A DNA stretch of 64,000 nucleotides. It comes from Rhodospirillum sp. (GTDB lineage Bacteria; Pseudomonadota; Alphaproteobacteria; Rhodospirillales; Rhodospirillaceae). Position 1 is the first letter of the stretch; the number at the start of each line of letters is the position of its first letter. The position numbers and the translations under genes are program-made. Location of the stretch: contig JAIOYK010000021.1 in NCBI GenBank assembly GCA_021741145.1, forward strand, positions 17,295-81,294, written 5' to 3'. Positions 19,959 to 27,837 of this stretch are shown here, one piece after another. Under the pieces are notes generated by a model. The model was given only the letters and a program-made list of their open reading frames with translations. It made no database searches and was not told where the DNA came from.

Positions 19959-20782
19959 GCCCCGCCCAAATCCCCGCCTTCAGTTACGTCTCCGTGCGGA
20001 ACGTCTTCCAGTCCTACCAGGGTCGCCCCATCCTGGAACGGGTTAACCTGGAGGTGGCGGAAGGGGCCTTCGTCTCCATCGTTGGCGCCTCGGGCTGCGG
20101 CAAGTCCACCTTCCTGCGCCTGCTTCTGGCCCAGGAGCGCCCCACCCATGGGGAGATCCGGGTCGCCGGCGCGCCGCCCGCGGTGGAACCTGGACGGGAC
20201 CGGGGGGTGGTGTTCCAGCGCTACAGCGTCTTCCCCCATATGACCGTGCGCGACAACCTGATCGCCGCGGAAGAGTTCTCCGGCGTCACCCTGGGCGCGC
20301 GTTTTCTGGGCCGCCTCGGGAGTGCCGCGCGCAAGGCCGCGGCCGGACGGGCCGATGCTGTTCTCCACCGCATTGGCCTGGGCCACATGGCCGAGGCCTA
20401 TCCCGCGGCCCTCTCCGGCGGCATGCAGCAGCGCTTGGCCATCGCCCAGGCCCTGATGGCCAAGCCCCGGATCCTTCTGCTCGACGAACCCTTCGGCGCC
20501 CTGGACCCGGGCACGCGCCTGTCCATGCACGACTTTGTCTCCGACCTGCGGACCGAAACCAGCCTGACCATCTTCATGGTCACCCATGACCTGGCGGAGG
20601 GCTTCAAGCTGGGAGACCGGGTTCTGGTCTTCGACAAGCCCCGGTGGGATCCCCACGATCCCCAAGCCTATGGCGCCACCATCACCTATGACTTCGACGC
20701 ACGAAACGGGGGGGTCCCCTACCAAACCCTCGGTTTGACGCCTCCCCCCACGGACGCCACTCCCACCCTTTCGCACCCGTAG
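19955..20782 (+). CDS. ABC transporter ATPase, probable guanidine importer
   Basis: 275 residues from the ATG that overlaps the permease stop. Walker A GASGCGKST, Q-loop VVFQRYSVFPHMTV, signature LSGGMQQRLA, Walker B ILLLDEPFGALD and the H-loop MVTHD are intact. A C-terminal extension of about 60 residues (after VLVFDKPRWDPHDPQAYG) is longer than in nitrate/taurine ATPases and is seen in relatives tied to urea carboxylase/guanidine loci. An open frame continues far upstream inside the permease gene but is a shadow. Confidence 0.9.
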   Translation: MSPAQIPAFSYVSVRNVFQSYQGRPILERVNLEVAEGAFVSIVGASGCGKSTFLRLLLAQERPTHGEIRVAGAPPAVEPGRDRGVVFQRYSVFPHMTVRDNLIAAEEFSGVTLGARFLGRLGSAARKAAAGRADAVLHRIGLGHMAEAYPAALSGGMQQRLAIAQALMAKPRILLLDEPFGALDPGTRLSMHDFVSDLRTETSLTIFMVTHDLAEGFKLGDRVLVFDKPRWDPHDPQAYGATITYDFDARNGGVPYQTLGLTPPPTDATPTLSHP

Positions 20783-20855
20783 GCCGAATGGCCCCTGGGA
20801 CGGCGGTCCGCGTCAATCGCCCCTCCCCCCAGGCCCTGAACGAGGAGACCACTCC

Positions 20856-22124
20856 ATGCTGCCGTCCCCATCCCTTGGTCACCGCGCCAAGCGCGTCCCC
20901 CAGGCCACCCGCCGTCCCGAGCTTCTGGGGGGGCTCCCCCGCGAGAAGCGCTTCCACCACCCCGACCTGTCCCACCTGCGGGGATGGAAGTCCATGCGCG
21001 CCGAGGCCGATCTGCCCGGCACCGCCTGGGAGAAGGAACGCAAATGGGCGCTCCGCATGGGCCTGACCGGCGCCGACAGCATCGAGGACAAGACCATCCC
21101 CACCTTCGCCCGGGGGGAATTGCCCCATTACGCGGGCATCAACACCTTCCTGAAAGCCCCCTACGCCGAGGACGCGACCGAGGTCGGCCAGTACGATGCC
21201 ACGGTCCTGGGCGCGCCCTTCGACGGCGGCACGACCTACCGCCCCGGCACGCGTTTCGGACCCCAGGGGGTGCGCAAGATCAGCGCCCTCTACACACCCT
21301 ATAACTACGAGATGAGCGTCGATCTGCGCGAACAGATGACCCTCTGCGACGCGGGGGACATCTTCACCATCCCGGCGAACCTGGAAAAAACCTTCGACCA
21401 GATCAGCCGGGCCTGCGCCCATGTCTTTTCCTCCGGTTCCATGCCAGTGATCATCGGCGGCGACCATTCCATCGGCTTCCCCACGGTGCGCGGCATCGCC
21501 GAATGCACGTCCAAGCGCATCGGTATCGTCCATTTCGACCGCCATGCCGATATCCAGGAGAAGGACCTGGACGAGCGCATGCACACCACCCCCTGGTTCC
21601 ACGCCACCAACCTGCCCAATGTGAGCCCGACAAACCTGGTGCAAATCGGCATCGGCGGCTGGCAGGTCCCGCGCGAGGCCGTGGCCGTGGCGCGGGAGCG
21701 GAACACCAACATCATCACCCTCTCCGACGTTGAGCGGATGGGCATCGACAAGACGGCGGAGCTGGCCCTCGAACTGGCCTGGAAGGACGTGGACATGGTC
21801 TATTTGTCCTTTGACATCGATTGCATCGATTGCGGCTTCGTCCCCGGCACCGGCTGGCCGGAGCCCGGCGGCTTCCTGCCCCGCGAGGTCCTTTCCCTGG
21901 TGTCCAAGATCGCCGCCGAAGGGCTGTGCGGCATGGAACTGGTGGAGGTCTCGCCGCCCTATGACACTTCCGACATCACCGCCCTGATGGGGACACGGGT
22001 GATCGTCGATGTGCTGGGGACGATGGTGGCCAACGGGGTGATGGGCAAACACAGGGGCCATATCGACAAGCCCGTGACCATTCCCCATGGGGAATTCTCC
22101 GGCAAGCGGTGGGGCAACCAATGA
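20856..22124 (+). CDS. gdmH: Guanidine hydrolase (guanidinase), nickel-dependent arginase family
   Basis: 422 residues, about 100 longer at the N-terminus than agmatinases, as known for guanidine hydrolases. The ureohydrolase metal motifs are intact but in the guanidinase form: GGDHS (H204), HFDRHAD (D228, H230, D232) and SFDIDCID (D320, D322). The DRHAD block with Arg in place of the usual Ala and the following QEKDLDERMHTTPWFHATN resemble GdmH of cyanobacteria. Reaction: guanidine plus water gives urea and ammonia. GAGGAG lies upstream of the ATG. Its place behind a guanidine riboswitch and importer gives strong support. The metal is inferred from the family. Confidence 0.9.
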   Translation: MLPSPSLGHRAKRVPQATRRPELLGGLPREKRFHHPDLSHLRGWKSMRAEADLPGTAWEKERKWALRMGLTGADSIEDKTIPTFARGELPHYAGINTFLKAPYAEDATEVGQYDATVLGAPFDGGTTYRPGTRFGPQGVRKISALYTPYNYEMSVDLREQMTLCDAGDIFTIPANLEKTFDQISRACAHVFSSGSMPVIIGGDHSIGFPTVRGIAECTSKRIGIVHFDRHADIQEKDLDERMHTTPWFHATNLPNVSPTNLVQIGIGGWQVPREAVAVARERNTNIITLSDVERMGIDKTAELALELAWKDVDMVYLSFDIDCIDCGFVPGTGWPEPGGFLPREVLSLVSKIAAEGLCGMELVEVSPPYDTSDITALMGTRVIVDVLGTMVANGVMGKHRGHIDKPVTIPHGEFSGKRWGNQ

Positions 22125-22624
22125 GCCGGATCCGCCTCCCCCCGCACGCCCATGACCACGGGCATTCCCATGGGCCTGATCACGGCCATGCCCATGACCA
22201 CGGTCCCCACCACCATGGACCGGGCGCCGGTCATAACCGGGACGCGGCGCCGCCGACGCACTTGCACTCCCACATGGAACCGGAAGATGAGGCGGAGGAA
22301 CTGCGGGTTCTGACCTCCCAATTCATCGACGGCTTTCGGGGGGCCAAGGACAAGGCGGCCTATCTGCGCCTCGCCGGTGTCCCCTTGGAGATCGCCGACG
22401 AGGCGGGCGGCCCGACCCTGAAGCTGGTTGATTTGGCCCTGAAGACGGAATGGCAGGTGGGCACCGCGAGCCCGTCGTTTGGCAGCCGCGAGCTCTCCTA
22501 CCTCCCCTTCCCGGGCGCGATGATCCAGGAGCGGGAGAACTTCCATTTCATCTACGTCTCGCTGGACCGCCGGGTCGAGCGGGACTTGCGGCTCTTCCTG
22601 CGGGAGCGGATGGCGGAGCGATAG
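22121..22624 (+). CDS. Histidine-rich protein, candidate nickel donor for guanidinase
   Basis: 167 residues from the ATG overlapping the gdmH stop (ATGA at 22121-22124), so translationally coupled. Residues 8-52 form a metal-binding tail with 16 His in about 45 residues (HAHDHGHSHGPDHGHAHD and onwards); no cysteines are present anywhere. The remaining 115 residues are a compact domain I do not recognise (for example LRLAGVPLEIADEAGG and REN(F)HFIYVSLDRRVERDL). It is not HypA or HypB, which accompany the cyanobacterial guanidinase. The context suggests nickel storage or delivery to GdmH; a simple metal buffer is also possible. Confidence 0.7.
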   Translation: MSRIRLPPHAHDHGHSHGPDHGHAHDHGPHHHGPGAGHNRDAAPPTHLHSHMEPEDEAEELRVLTSQFIDGFRGAKDKAAYLRLAGVPLEIADEAGGPTLKLVDLALKTEWQVGTASPSFGSRELSYLPFPGAMIQERENFHFIYVSLDRRVERDLRLFLRERMAER

Positions 22625-22651
22625 GCCCCGCGTTCCCCTGGCCTTCCCCCT

Positions 22652-22715
22652 CCTTGACCTTCCCTCCTTGACCTTCCCGCCTTGGCCTTCCCGCCTTGGC
22701 CTTCCCGCCTTGGCC
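22652..22715. repeat. 14-bp tandem repeat, about 4.6 copies
   Basis: Units CCTTGACCTTCCCT, CCTTGACCTTCCCG, CCTTGGCCTTCCCG twice, and a partial copy, directly after the last gene of the guanidine operon. No coding role is seen. Confidence 0.9.
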
Positions 22716-22719
22716 ATTC

Positions 22720-22757
22720 CCCGACGTCCGCCGCGCTTTCCCACGGCGGGCGTCGGG
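22720..22757. terminator. Hairpin ending the guanidine operon
   Basis: CCCGACGTCCGCCG (22720-22733) pairs with CGGCGGGCGTCGGG (22744-22757), 14 pairs with one T-G, 10-base loop. No T run follows, so efficiency is uncertain, but the position between the operon and yciA fits. Confidence 0.55.
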
Positions 22758-22845
22758 CCGTCTGGGGGCCGAGTCTTGCAAAACGACGCCATTGCACCGA
22801 GGGTGAGCGACCCACGAACCAGAACAAGCCAGGACAAGCACGAAG

Positions 22846-23247
22846 ATGACCGAACTGCCCCAGACGATCTCGGCGAACCAACTCGTTATCCGGACCATCG
22901 CGATGCCCGCGGACACGAACCCGGCGGGCGACATTTTTGGCGGCTGGCTGATGGCCCAGATGGATTTGGCCGCGGGCAACATGGCCGCCCAGGTGGCGCG
23001 GGGTCGAGCGGCGACCGTGGCGGTGGAAGCCATGTCCTTCCTGCGCCCGGTCAAGGTCGGCGACGAGGTGTCGATGTACGCCAGCCTGCTCTCGACGGGA
23101 CGCACCTCGATGCGGATCTACGTGGAGGCCTGGCGCCGCGACCGCTACGCGGTGGACCGCGAGCGCGTCACCCACGCCACATTTACCTTCGTGGCGATTG
23201 ATGAGCACGGGAATGCCCGCGCCTTGCCTCCCAAAGAGGGGGGGTGA
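22846..23247 (+). CDS. YciA-family acyl-CoA thioesterase
   Basis: 133 residues, single hot-dog fold. The catalytic-region motif MPADTNPAGDIFGGWLMAQMD is typical of YciA/BACH thioesterases, with FLRPVKVGDEV and FTFVAIDEHG following. It hydrolyses acyl-CoA in the cytoplasm and acts as a hexamer in characterised members. It is monocistronic, separated from the guanidine operon by a hairpin and about 90 bases. Confidence 0.92.
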   Translation: MTELPQTISANQLVIRTIAMPADTNPAGDIFGGWLMAQMDLAAGNMAAQVARGRAATVAVEAMSFLRPVKVGDEVSMYASLLSTGRTSMRIYVEAWRRDRYAVDRERVTHATFTFVAIDEHGNARALPPKEGG

Positions 23248-23311
23248 GAGAGGCCGCGGGGGGGGTGTATTACTCTGATCTTATATATTTTAGAGTGCCG
23301 TCAGGCTTCGA

Positions 23312-24253
23312 TCAAAACTCAATCCGCATGCGCTTTATGAGACGGTCCCGTTCCTCCAAGGCCGCTTTGGCCCTATCTGGCAAACTCGAGGCGCAGCCAT
23401 TGATCAAGCATTCGGCGGCAAGGATGAAGGTCGTCAGGGAATTGGACAAAAAGCTCGTCTCATGGGGAACGAAAAGCGCTGTCCGGGACATCTTCACCAA
23501 CGGAGAGTCCGCCCGATCCGTGACCGCCACGACACAAATCCCTTTTTCCGCGGCCACTTCGGCGACCTCGTACACTTGGCGGGAGTATGGCGCGCAACTG
23601 GCCGACACCAGAACATCGCCCCTGTCCAGCGCGGCGACCCCCTCGGCGAGGCCCGAGGCATCCACGTCCAGCAAATGCACGTCCGTCCGAATCATTCGAA
23701 GCCCATAGACGAGAAAGCTGGCGAAGGCATGAAACTGGCGAATGCCATGCACCGAGACCCGAGGGGCTTGGGTGATCAGTCCAACGGCCTCGTCGAAGCA
23801 ATTCCTATCGAAGCCTTGGATGAAGTGATCGATATTCGCCTGGTTCTCCCTGCATAGCCGAAGGGCCTGGCTCTCCCCGGGTGCCCCCTTGCCCTCCAGG
23901 GCGACCCGGGCCTGCCGCGTGTAGAAGGATTCTCCCGCCGAGAGCGAGGCATTCAACAGCACCTCTTGAAAGGCGCCAAACCCCGTATAGCCCAGGGATT
24001 GCGCCAAACGTGTCAGTGTCGAGGGGTTGATCCCCAGCTTGCGCCCCAGGGTCGTGATGGACAGCAGGGCCGGATCGCCCCGCAACTCCAGAATCCGCCC
24101 CAGCGCTTCCCTTGCCTTTGGCCCGAGGGCAACCGCTGCCTCGCCGCGAGAAATGCGCAGGAGCAGGTCCCGTAAGTCCTCAACCGACCTTGGCGGCTCG
24201 CTCGGACCGTCCAAACCGTCCGACATGGGCCGGGGTCTCTGTGAGTCGGTCAT
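23312..24253 (-). CDS. MurR/RpiR-family regulator with SIS domain
   Basis: 313 residues. N-terminal helix-turn-helix (SITTLGRKLGINPSTLTRLA, then GYTGFGAFQEVLL) and a C-terminal SIS domain (VSVHGIRQFHAFASFLVYGL to VAVTDRADSPLVKMS). Family members usually bind phosphosugars or amino-sugar compounds and control the adjacent catabolic genes. The start overlaps the end of the C45 gene by 74 bases, so it is the last gene of the importer operon and most likely its regulator. Confidence 0.9.
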   Translation of the reverse strand: MTDSQRPRPMSDGLDGPSEPPRSVEDLRDLLLRISRGEAAVALGPKAREALGRILELRGDPALLSITTLGRKLGINPSTLTRLAQSLGYTGFGAFQEVLLNASLSAGESFYTRQARVALEGKGAPGESQALRLCRENQANIDHFIQGFDRNCFDEAVGLITQAPRVSVHGIRQFHAFASFLVYGLRMIRTDVHLLDVDASGLAEGVAALDRGDVLVSASCAPYSRQVYEVAEVAAEKGICVVAVTDRADSPLVKMSRTALFVPHETSFLSNSLTTFILAAECLINGCASSLPDRAKAALEERDRLIKRMRIEF

Positions 24254-25223
24254 GGATACTCCATTCCACTTCTTGGGAAGCGACGCGCATTACTACGGTG
24301 GCAAGGGTGTTTTCGCAATCGGGATCGTTCGAGGCATCCCGACGAATGGGCAAGCCGCCATCCCCTTCATCCCGAAGGATCCGCAAGGGATCCCGGACTC
24401 CGGCGGCGAGCAAATCGTCCCCCCGCCGTTGGCGGTCACGGGAAGAATCCGTAATGATCTGCGCCACCTCTCCAAAGTGAAGCGCGTGGTTGGCGTGCAG
24501 GGACGGTTCGGTCAGCACGCGATGGGACACCCGTCCCCCGCCGAACTCCACGGAGAGGAGACGGGGATCTCCCAACCGCGCCAGAGCAAAGTGAAACCCA
24601 CCACATCGCCCGTTCCTGGCCAGAAGGGCCAGGGCTTGGTCCAGGTCCTGGCATCCCAGCAAGGCCCGCCCCAAGACCATGCGGGGGATCTCCGCCTCGA
24701 CCCCAAGCAGGCGCAGATTGTTCACCGTCTGCACCACCCCCGCGTCGGTCATGGCGAACGTATGCCCGGGTATGGACCCCGGATAGCAGAATGACCGGAA
24801 CCCGGGCGCTCCTTCCGGGCGCGCCTCGACGATGAAGCAATGCCCACGAAAAAACGGCAGGCCATCCTCATTATGGGCCAAAACCGGCTCCGACCCGGGG
24901 AGGAGCACCGTCGTACAGCCATCGGGGCTGGAGGCCAAGAGGTCACCCCGGGCATTCCATGCTGCGACCTGCGCGACCGGCAAGTCCAATCCCGCCGCGA
25001 GCCCCTCGATCTCCGCCCATACGTGAGGGAACCGGATTCTGGTCTCGCCCATCAAATGGGCCATCCGGTTGCGGTACTCGGATCCATTCACCGTTCGCCA
25101 AATGGGGCTGGGCAACAGATAGCGGTGAACGGCCGCCTTCCCCGCGCGCCCAAGCGCCAGGCCAATGGCATGGGGCGTTCCTCCGGCTTGAACCCATCCC
25201 AAATCCGATCCGTCACTCCACAT
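24180..25223 (-). CDS. C45-family autoproteolytic acyltransferase/hydrolase
   Basis: 347 residues. The Ntn-hydrolase signature is present: [11 protein letters not shown], where autocleavage before C103 would free the nucleophile, followed by AHNEDG and [14 protein letters not shown]. The family (acyl-CoA:6-aminopenicillanate acyltransferase type) cleaves or forms amide bonds on small acylated amines. It overlaps the upstream ABC ATPase by 11 bases and the downstream regulator by 74 bases, so it probably processes the compound imported by the transporter. The identity of that compound is not visible from sequence. Confidence 0.82.
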   Translation of the reverse strand: MWSDGSDLGWVQAGGTPHAIGLALGRAGKAAVHRYLLPSPIWRTVNGSEYRNRMAHLMGETRIRFPHVWAEIEGLAAGLDLPVAQVAAWNARGDLLASSPDGCTTVLLPGSEPVLAHNEDGLPFFRGHCFIVEARPEGAPGFRSFCYPGSIPGHTFAMTDAGVVQTVNNLRLLGVEAEIPRMVLGRALLGCQDLDQALALLARNGRCGGFHFALARLGDPRLLSVEFGGGRVSHRVLTEPSLHANHALHFGEVAQIITDSSRDRQRRGDDLLAAGVRDPLRILRDEGDGGLPIRRDASNDPDCENTLATVVMRVASQEVEWSIHDRLTETPAHVGRFGRSERAAKVG

Positions 25224-25941
25224 GGCGCAGGAAGTCCTTCATTCGTTCATTGGGTGGAGTGTCGATCACCTCCCGCGGGTCACCATCCACGGCGATATGC
25301 CCGTGCTCCATGAAGATCAGGCGGGTGCCCACCTGTTTGGCGAAGGCCATTTCATGGGTCACGACCACCATGGTCATCCCCTCCTCCGCCAGCCCGCGCA
25401 TGACGTTCAGCACTTCCTGCTTCAGCTCTGGATCCAGGGCCGAGGTTGGTTCGTCGAACAGCATCACCTTGGGTTTGATCGCCAAGGCTCGGGCAATCGC
25501 CACCCGCTGCTGCTGCCCACCAGACAGAGCGCTGGGAAAACTATGGGCCTTGTCACGCAGCCCGACCTTGGCGAGTAGGTCCAAGGCTTGAACCTCGGCC
25601 TCGGCTTTGGAGGCGCCCCGAACCCGGCGCGGGCCGAAAGCTACGTTGTCCAGGGCGGTTAACTGGGGGAACAGATTGAACTGTTGGAAAACCATGCCCG
25701 CTTCCTGGCGGATCTGGCGCAGTTGGCGAGGACCTCCCGCCACGCTCAACCCATCAACGATCAGGTCGCCCCCGGTGATTCTTTCCAACCCATTGATGCA
25801 GCGAAGCAGGGTGGACTTACCCGATCCTGAAGGGCCGATCAAAACGACCACTTCGCCTTCCTCGATGGTCAGGTCGACGCCGTCGAGAACCGCCAGGTCA
25901 CCGAAGTGCTTAAAGGTCCGCTTGAACTGAATGATGCTCAT
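25213..25941 (-). CDS. Polar amino-acid-type ABC transporter ATPase
   Basis: 242 residues from the ATG at 25941 that overlaps the permease stop (ATGA). GlnQ-like: Walker [26 protein letters not shown], signature [15 protein letters not shown], Walker [14 protein letters not shown]-loop VVVTHEM. It powers uptake with the permease and binding protein upstream. The frame is open for 88 codons further upstream, but this is permease sequence in another frame. Confidence 0.94.
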   Translation of the reverse strand: MSIIQFKRTFKHFGDLAVLDGVDLTIEEGEVVVLIGPSGSGKSTLLRCINGLERITGGDLIVDGLSVAGGPRQLRQIRQEAGMVFQQFNLFPQLTALDNVAFGPRRVRGASKAEAEVQALDLLAKVGLRDKAHSFPSALSGGQQQRVAIARALAIKPKVMLFDEPTSALDPELKQEVLNVMRGLAEEGMTMVVVTHEMAFAKQVGTRLIFMEHGHIAVDGDPREVIDTPPNERMKDFLRHVE

Positions 25942-26594
25942 AGGATCCTCATCCGCTTCTCCATCACACGCAGCAACAGGGTCAGACTTCCGGTCATCAG
26001 AAGGTAGAGGACGGCCACGGCGGTCCAGATTTCCACCGCCCGGAAGTTGGCGGACATGATCTCCTGTCCGGTTCGCGTCAGCTCCCCAACGCCGATCACG
26101 ATGAACAGGGAGGTGTCCTTGAGACTGACGATGAATTGGTTGCCCAACGGCGGAATAAGACGCCGGAAGGCCAAGGGTCCGACAATGTGCAGAAGCACCT
26201 TCCAATAGGGCAGACCCATCGCCAAACCCGCTTCGGTCAGACCCTTGTTGATGGACAACACGGCCCCCCGCACGATTTCCGCGATATAGGCTCCGGCGTT
26301 CAGCACGATCGCCAAGATGGCCGCGCCCATGGGATCGATGCGGAGCCCCGCGAGAACCGGCAGAGCGAAGTACAGAAACATGACCTGCACGACGATGGGA
26401 GTGCCCCGGATCACCTCGACATAGGCGAAGGCAATGCCATTGAGCAGTGTCCCGCCGAAGGCCCGCATCAACCCCGCGACAACCCCGAGGACCGAACCAC
26501 CCGCGATACCCAAGAGGGCAATAATCAAGGTTACCTTGGCCCCCGCCAGCAACTGGGGTAGGAAATCAAGGACAATGGACCAATCCGTCGTCAT
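25938..26594 (-). CDS. Polar amino-acid-type ABC transporter permease
   Basis: 218 residues, HisM/GlnP type. Membrane segments begin at [20 protein letters not shown]; the coupling loop is [20 protein letters not shown]. The start at 26594 has GGGAGA six bases upstream. Only one permease gene is present, so it would work as a homodimer. It follows the binding protein across a hairpin. Confidence 0.92.
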   Translation of the reverse strand: MTTDWSIVLDFLPQLLAGAKVTLIIALLGIAGGSVLGVVAGLMRAFGGTLLNGIAFAYVEVIRGTPIVVQVMFLYFALPVLAGLRIDPMGAAILAIVLNAGAYIAEIVRGAVLSINKGLTEAGLAMGLPYWKVLLHIVGPLAFRRLIPPLGNQFIVSLKDTSLFIVIGVGELTRTGQEIMSANFRAVEIWTAVAVLYLLMTGSLTLLLRVMEKRMRIL

Positions 26595-26660
26595 GGATCG
26601 TCTCCCGTCGGCGATGGAAATAAGGAATCGGACCGAGCGTCTATGACAAAGCCGCGCCTT

Positions 26661-26695
26661 CCTGACCACGATGGGTTTCACTCATCGTGGTCAGG
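26661..26695. terminator. Intra-operon hairpin between binding protein and permease genes
   Basis: Perfect 13-bp inverted repeat (CCTGACCACGATG / CATCGTGGTCAGG) with a 9-base loop. It probably reduces read-through or stabilises the upstream mRNA so that the binding protein is made in excess, as in many ABC importer operons. Confidence 0.7.
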
Positions 26696-26730
26696 GATAA
26701 GGGCCAGGTCCGAACCCAGTTGGAACGAAC

Positions 26731-27471
26731 CTACTTCGACGCTTTACCGAACCACTTCTCGAAAATGGCGTCGTAGCGACCATCTTCCCGCATTTTGGCC
26801 AGGGCCTTGTTCACCGGCACGACCAGGTCACTCCCCTTAGGGAACGCGATACCGTATTGATGGGCCATCATCTGGGTGCCCACGGCCTTGACCTGCCCAT
26901 CGCCCGCCTTGGCGATGTAGTAGAGAACGTTCGGGGTGTCGTGCATGGCCGCGTCCACGCGACCGGTCCGCAGTTCCAGATAGGCATTGTCCACATTGGG
27001 GAACTTGCGCAGTTCGGTTTCCTTGAAGTTCGCCTCCGCGTAGTCGGAGGCGGAGGTCCCGGTCTTCACCGCCAGGATCTTGCCAGCCAGGTCCTCGGCG
27101 CTGGTGATCGTGCTATCCGCTGGAACCATCAACAAAAAGCCGCTGTCGTAGTATCCGTCGGAGAAATCAATCACCTTCTCGCGCTCGGGCTTGATGGTGA
27201 TCCCGGCGAGAGCGACATCCACCTGACCCGTCTGCAGGGCCGGAATGATGCCGTTGAAGTCCATCGGCCGCAGTTCGTAATCCATGCCAATGTCCTTGGC
27301 GATGGCATCCCACATGTCGATGTCGAAGCCGACATAGCGATCCCCATCCTTGAACTCAAAGGGAACAAAGGCGGTATCCGTCGCCACGACCAGGGGGTCG
27401 GCATGGGCGGACAGGGCCGAGAGCCCGAAGGCCATCAAAGCGGTAGAAGCGATCTTTACAATGTTTTTCAT
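26731..27471 (-). CDS. Polar amino-acid-type ABC periplasmic binding protein
   Basis: 246 residues, GlnH-like. Signal peptide [19 protein letters not shown] (cleavage near AHA-D, residue 23), then [38 protein letters not shown] and [15 protein letters not shown], all typical of the family. The start at 27471 has AGGACAGAG just upstream. First gene of the operon binding protein - permease - ATPase - C45 - RpiR. The ligand could be an amino acid or an N-acylated amine. Confidence 0.93.
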   Translation of the reverse strand: MKNIVKIASTALMAFGLSALSAHADPLVVATDTAFVPFEFKDGDRYVGFDIDMWDAIAKDIGMDYELRPMDFNGIIPALQTGQVDVALAGITIKPEREKVIDFSDGYYDSGFLLMVPADSTITSAEDLAGKILAVKTGTSASDYAEANFKETELRKFPNVDNAYLELRTGRVDAAMHDTPNVLYYIAKAGDGQVKAVGTQMMAHQYGIAFPKGSDLVVPVNKALAKMREDGRYDAIFEKWFGKASK

Positions 27472-27837
27472 CTCTGTCCTGCTTTGCGTGAGGTTCCAGT
27501 TTCGCCAAGGACACCACCGAAGGCAGGGAGTGCCCCCAGCAACCGCCCCGATCGGCGCCAACGAGAGGCTTGCGAGCTTTTTGAACCGCATGCCCTCGCC
27601 ACGAATTCGCAAAAATATTTGCACATATGTTTTTAATGCACAAGACATTTGCACATCCTTCCCGCGTTCCATTTTTGCTGACCGAAAAGCCACCAGAACT
27701 TCAACCTCTCGCACGCGAAAAAAGGCCTTTCCCTGGTGGGTACAGGCCTTTGATTTCGTCAAATCAGAGATTTGATAGGCGTTTGAAAGCGATATAAGAA
27801 ACAGGAGCGTGACACCCAGGCTCCCCTCAAATCAGGA
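27472..27837. promoter_or_regulatory. Promoter region of the importer operon with repeated TGCACA boxes
   Basis: About 370 non-coding bases. ATTTGCACAT occurs twice in direct orientation (27617-27626 and 27647-27656), exactly 30 bases or three helical turns apart, with a third TGCACA at 27637-27642 between. These lie 145-185 bases upstream of the binding-protein start and are candidate RpiR sites. The right end, next to the ThDP enzyme stop, has no clear terminator. Confidence 0.4.

Noticed and set aside
20682..22121. 479-codon minus-strand open frame
   Set aside because: Antisense to the guanidinase gene, which has intact metal motifs and coupled neighbours.
22121..22624. HypA or HypB nickel chaperone
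   Set aside because: No zinc-binding cysteines and no GTPase motifs; only the His-rich segment is shared in character.
22652..22715. CRISPR-like array
   Set aside because: Repeats are 14 bp and contiguous without spacers; a simple tandem repeat.
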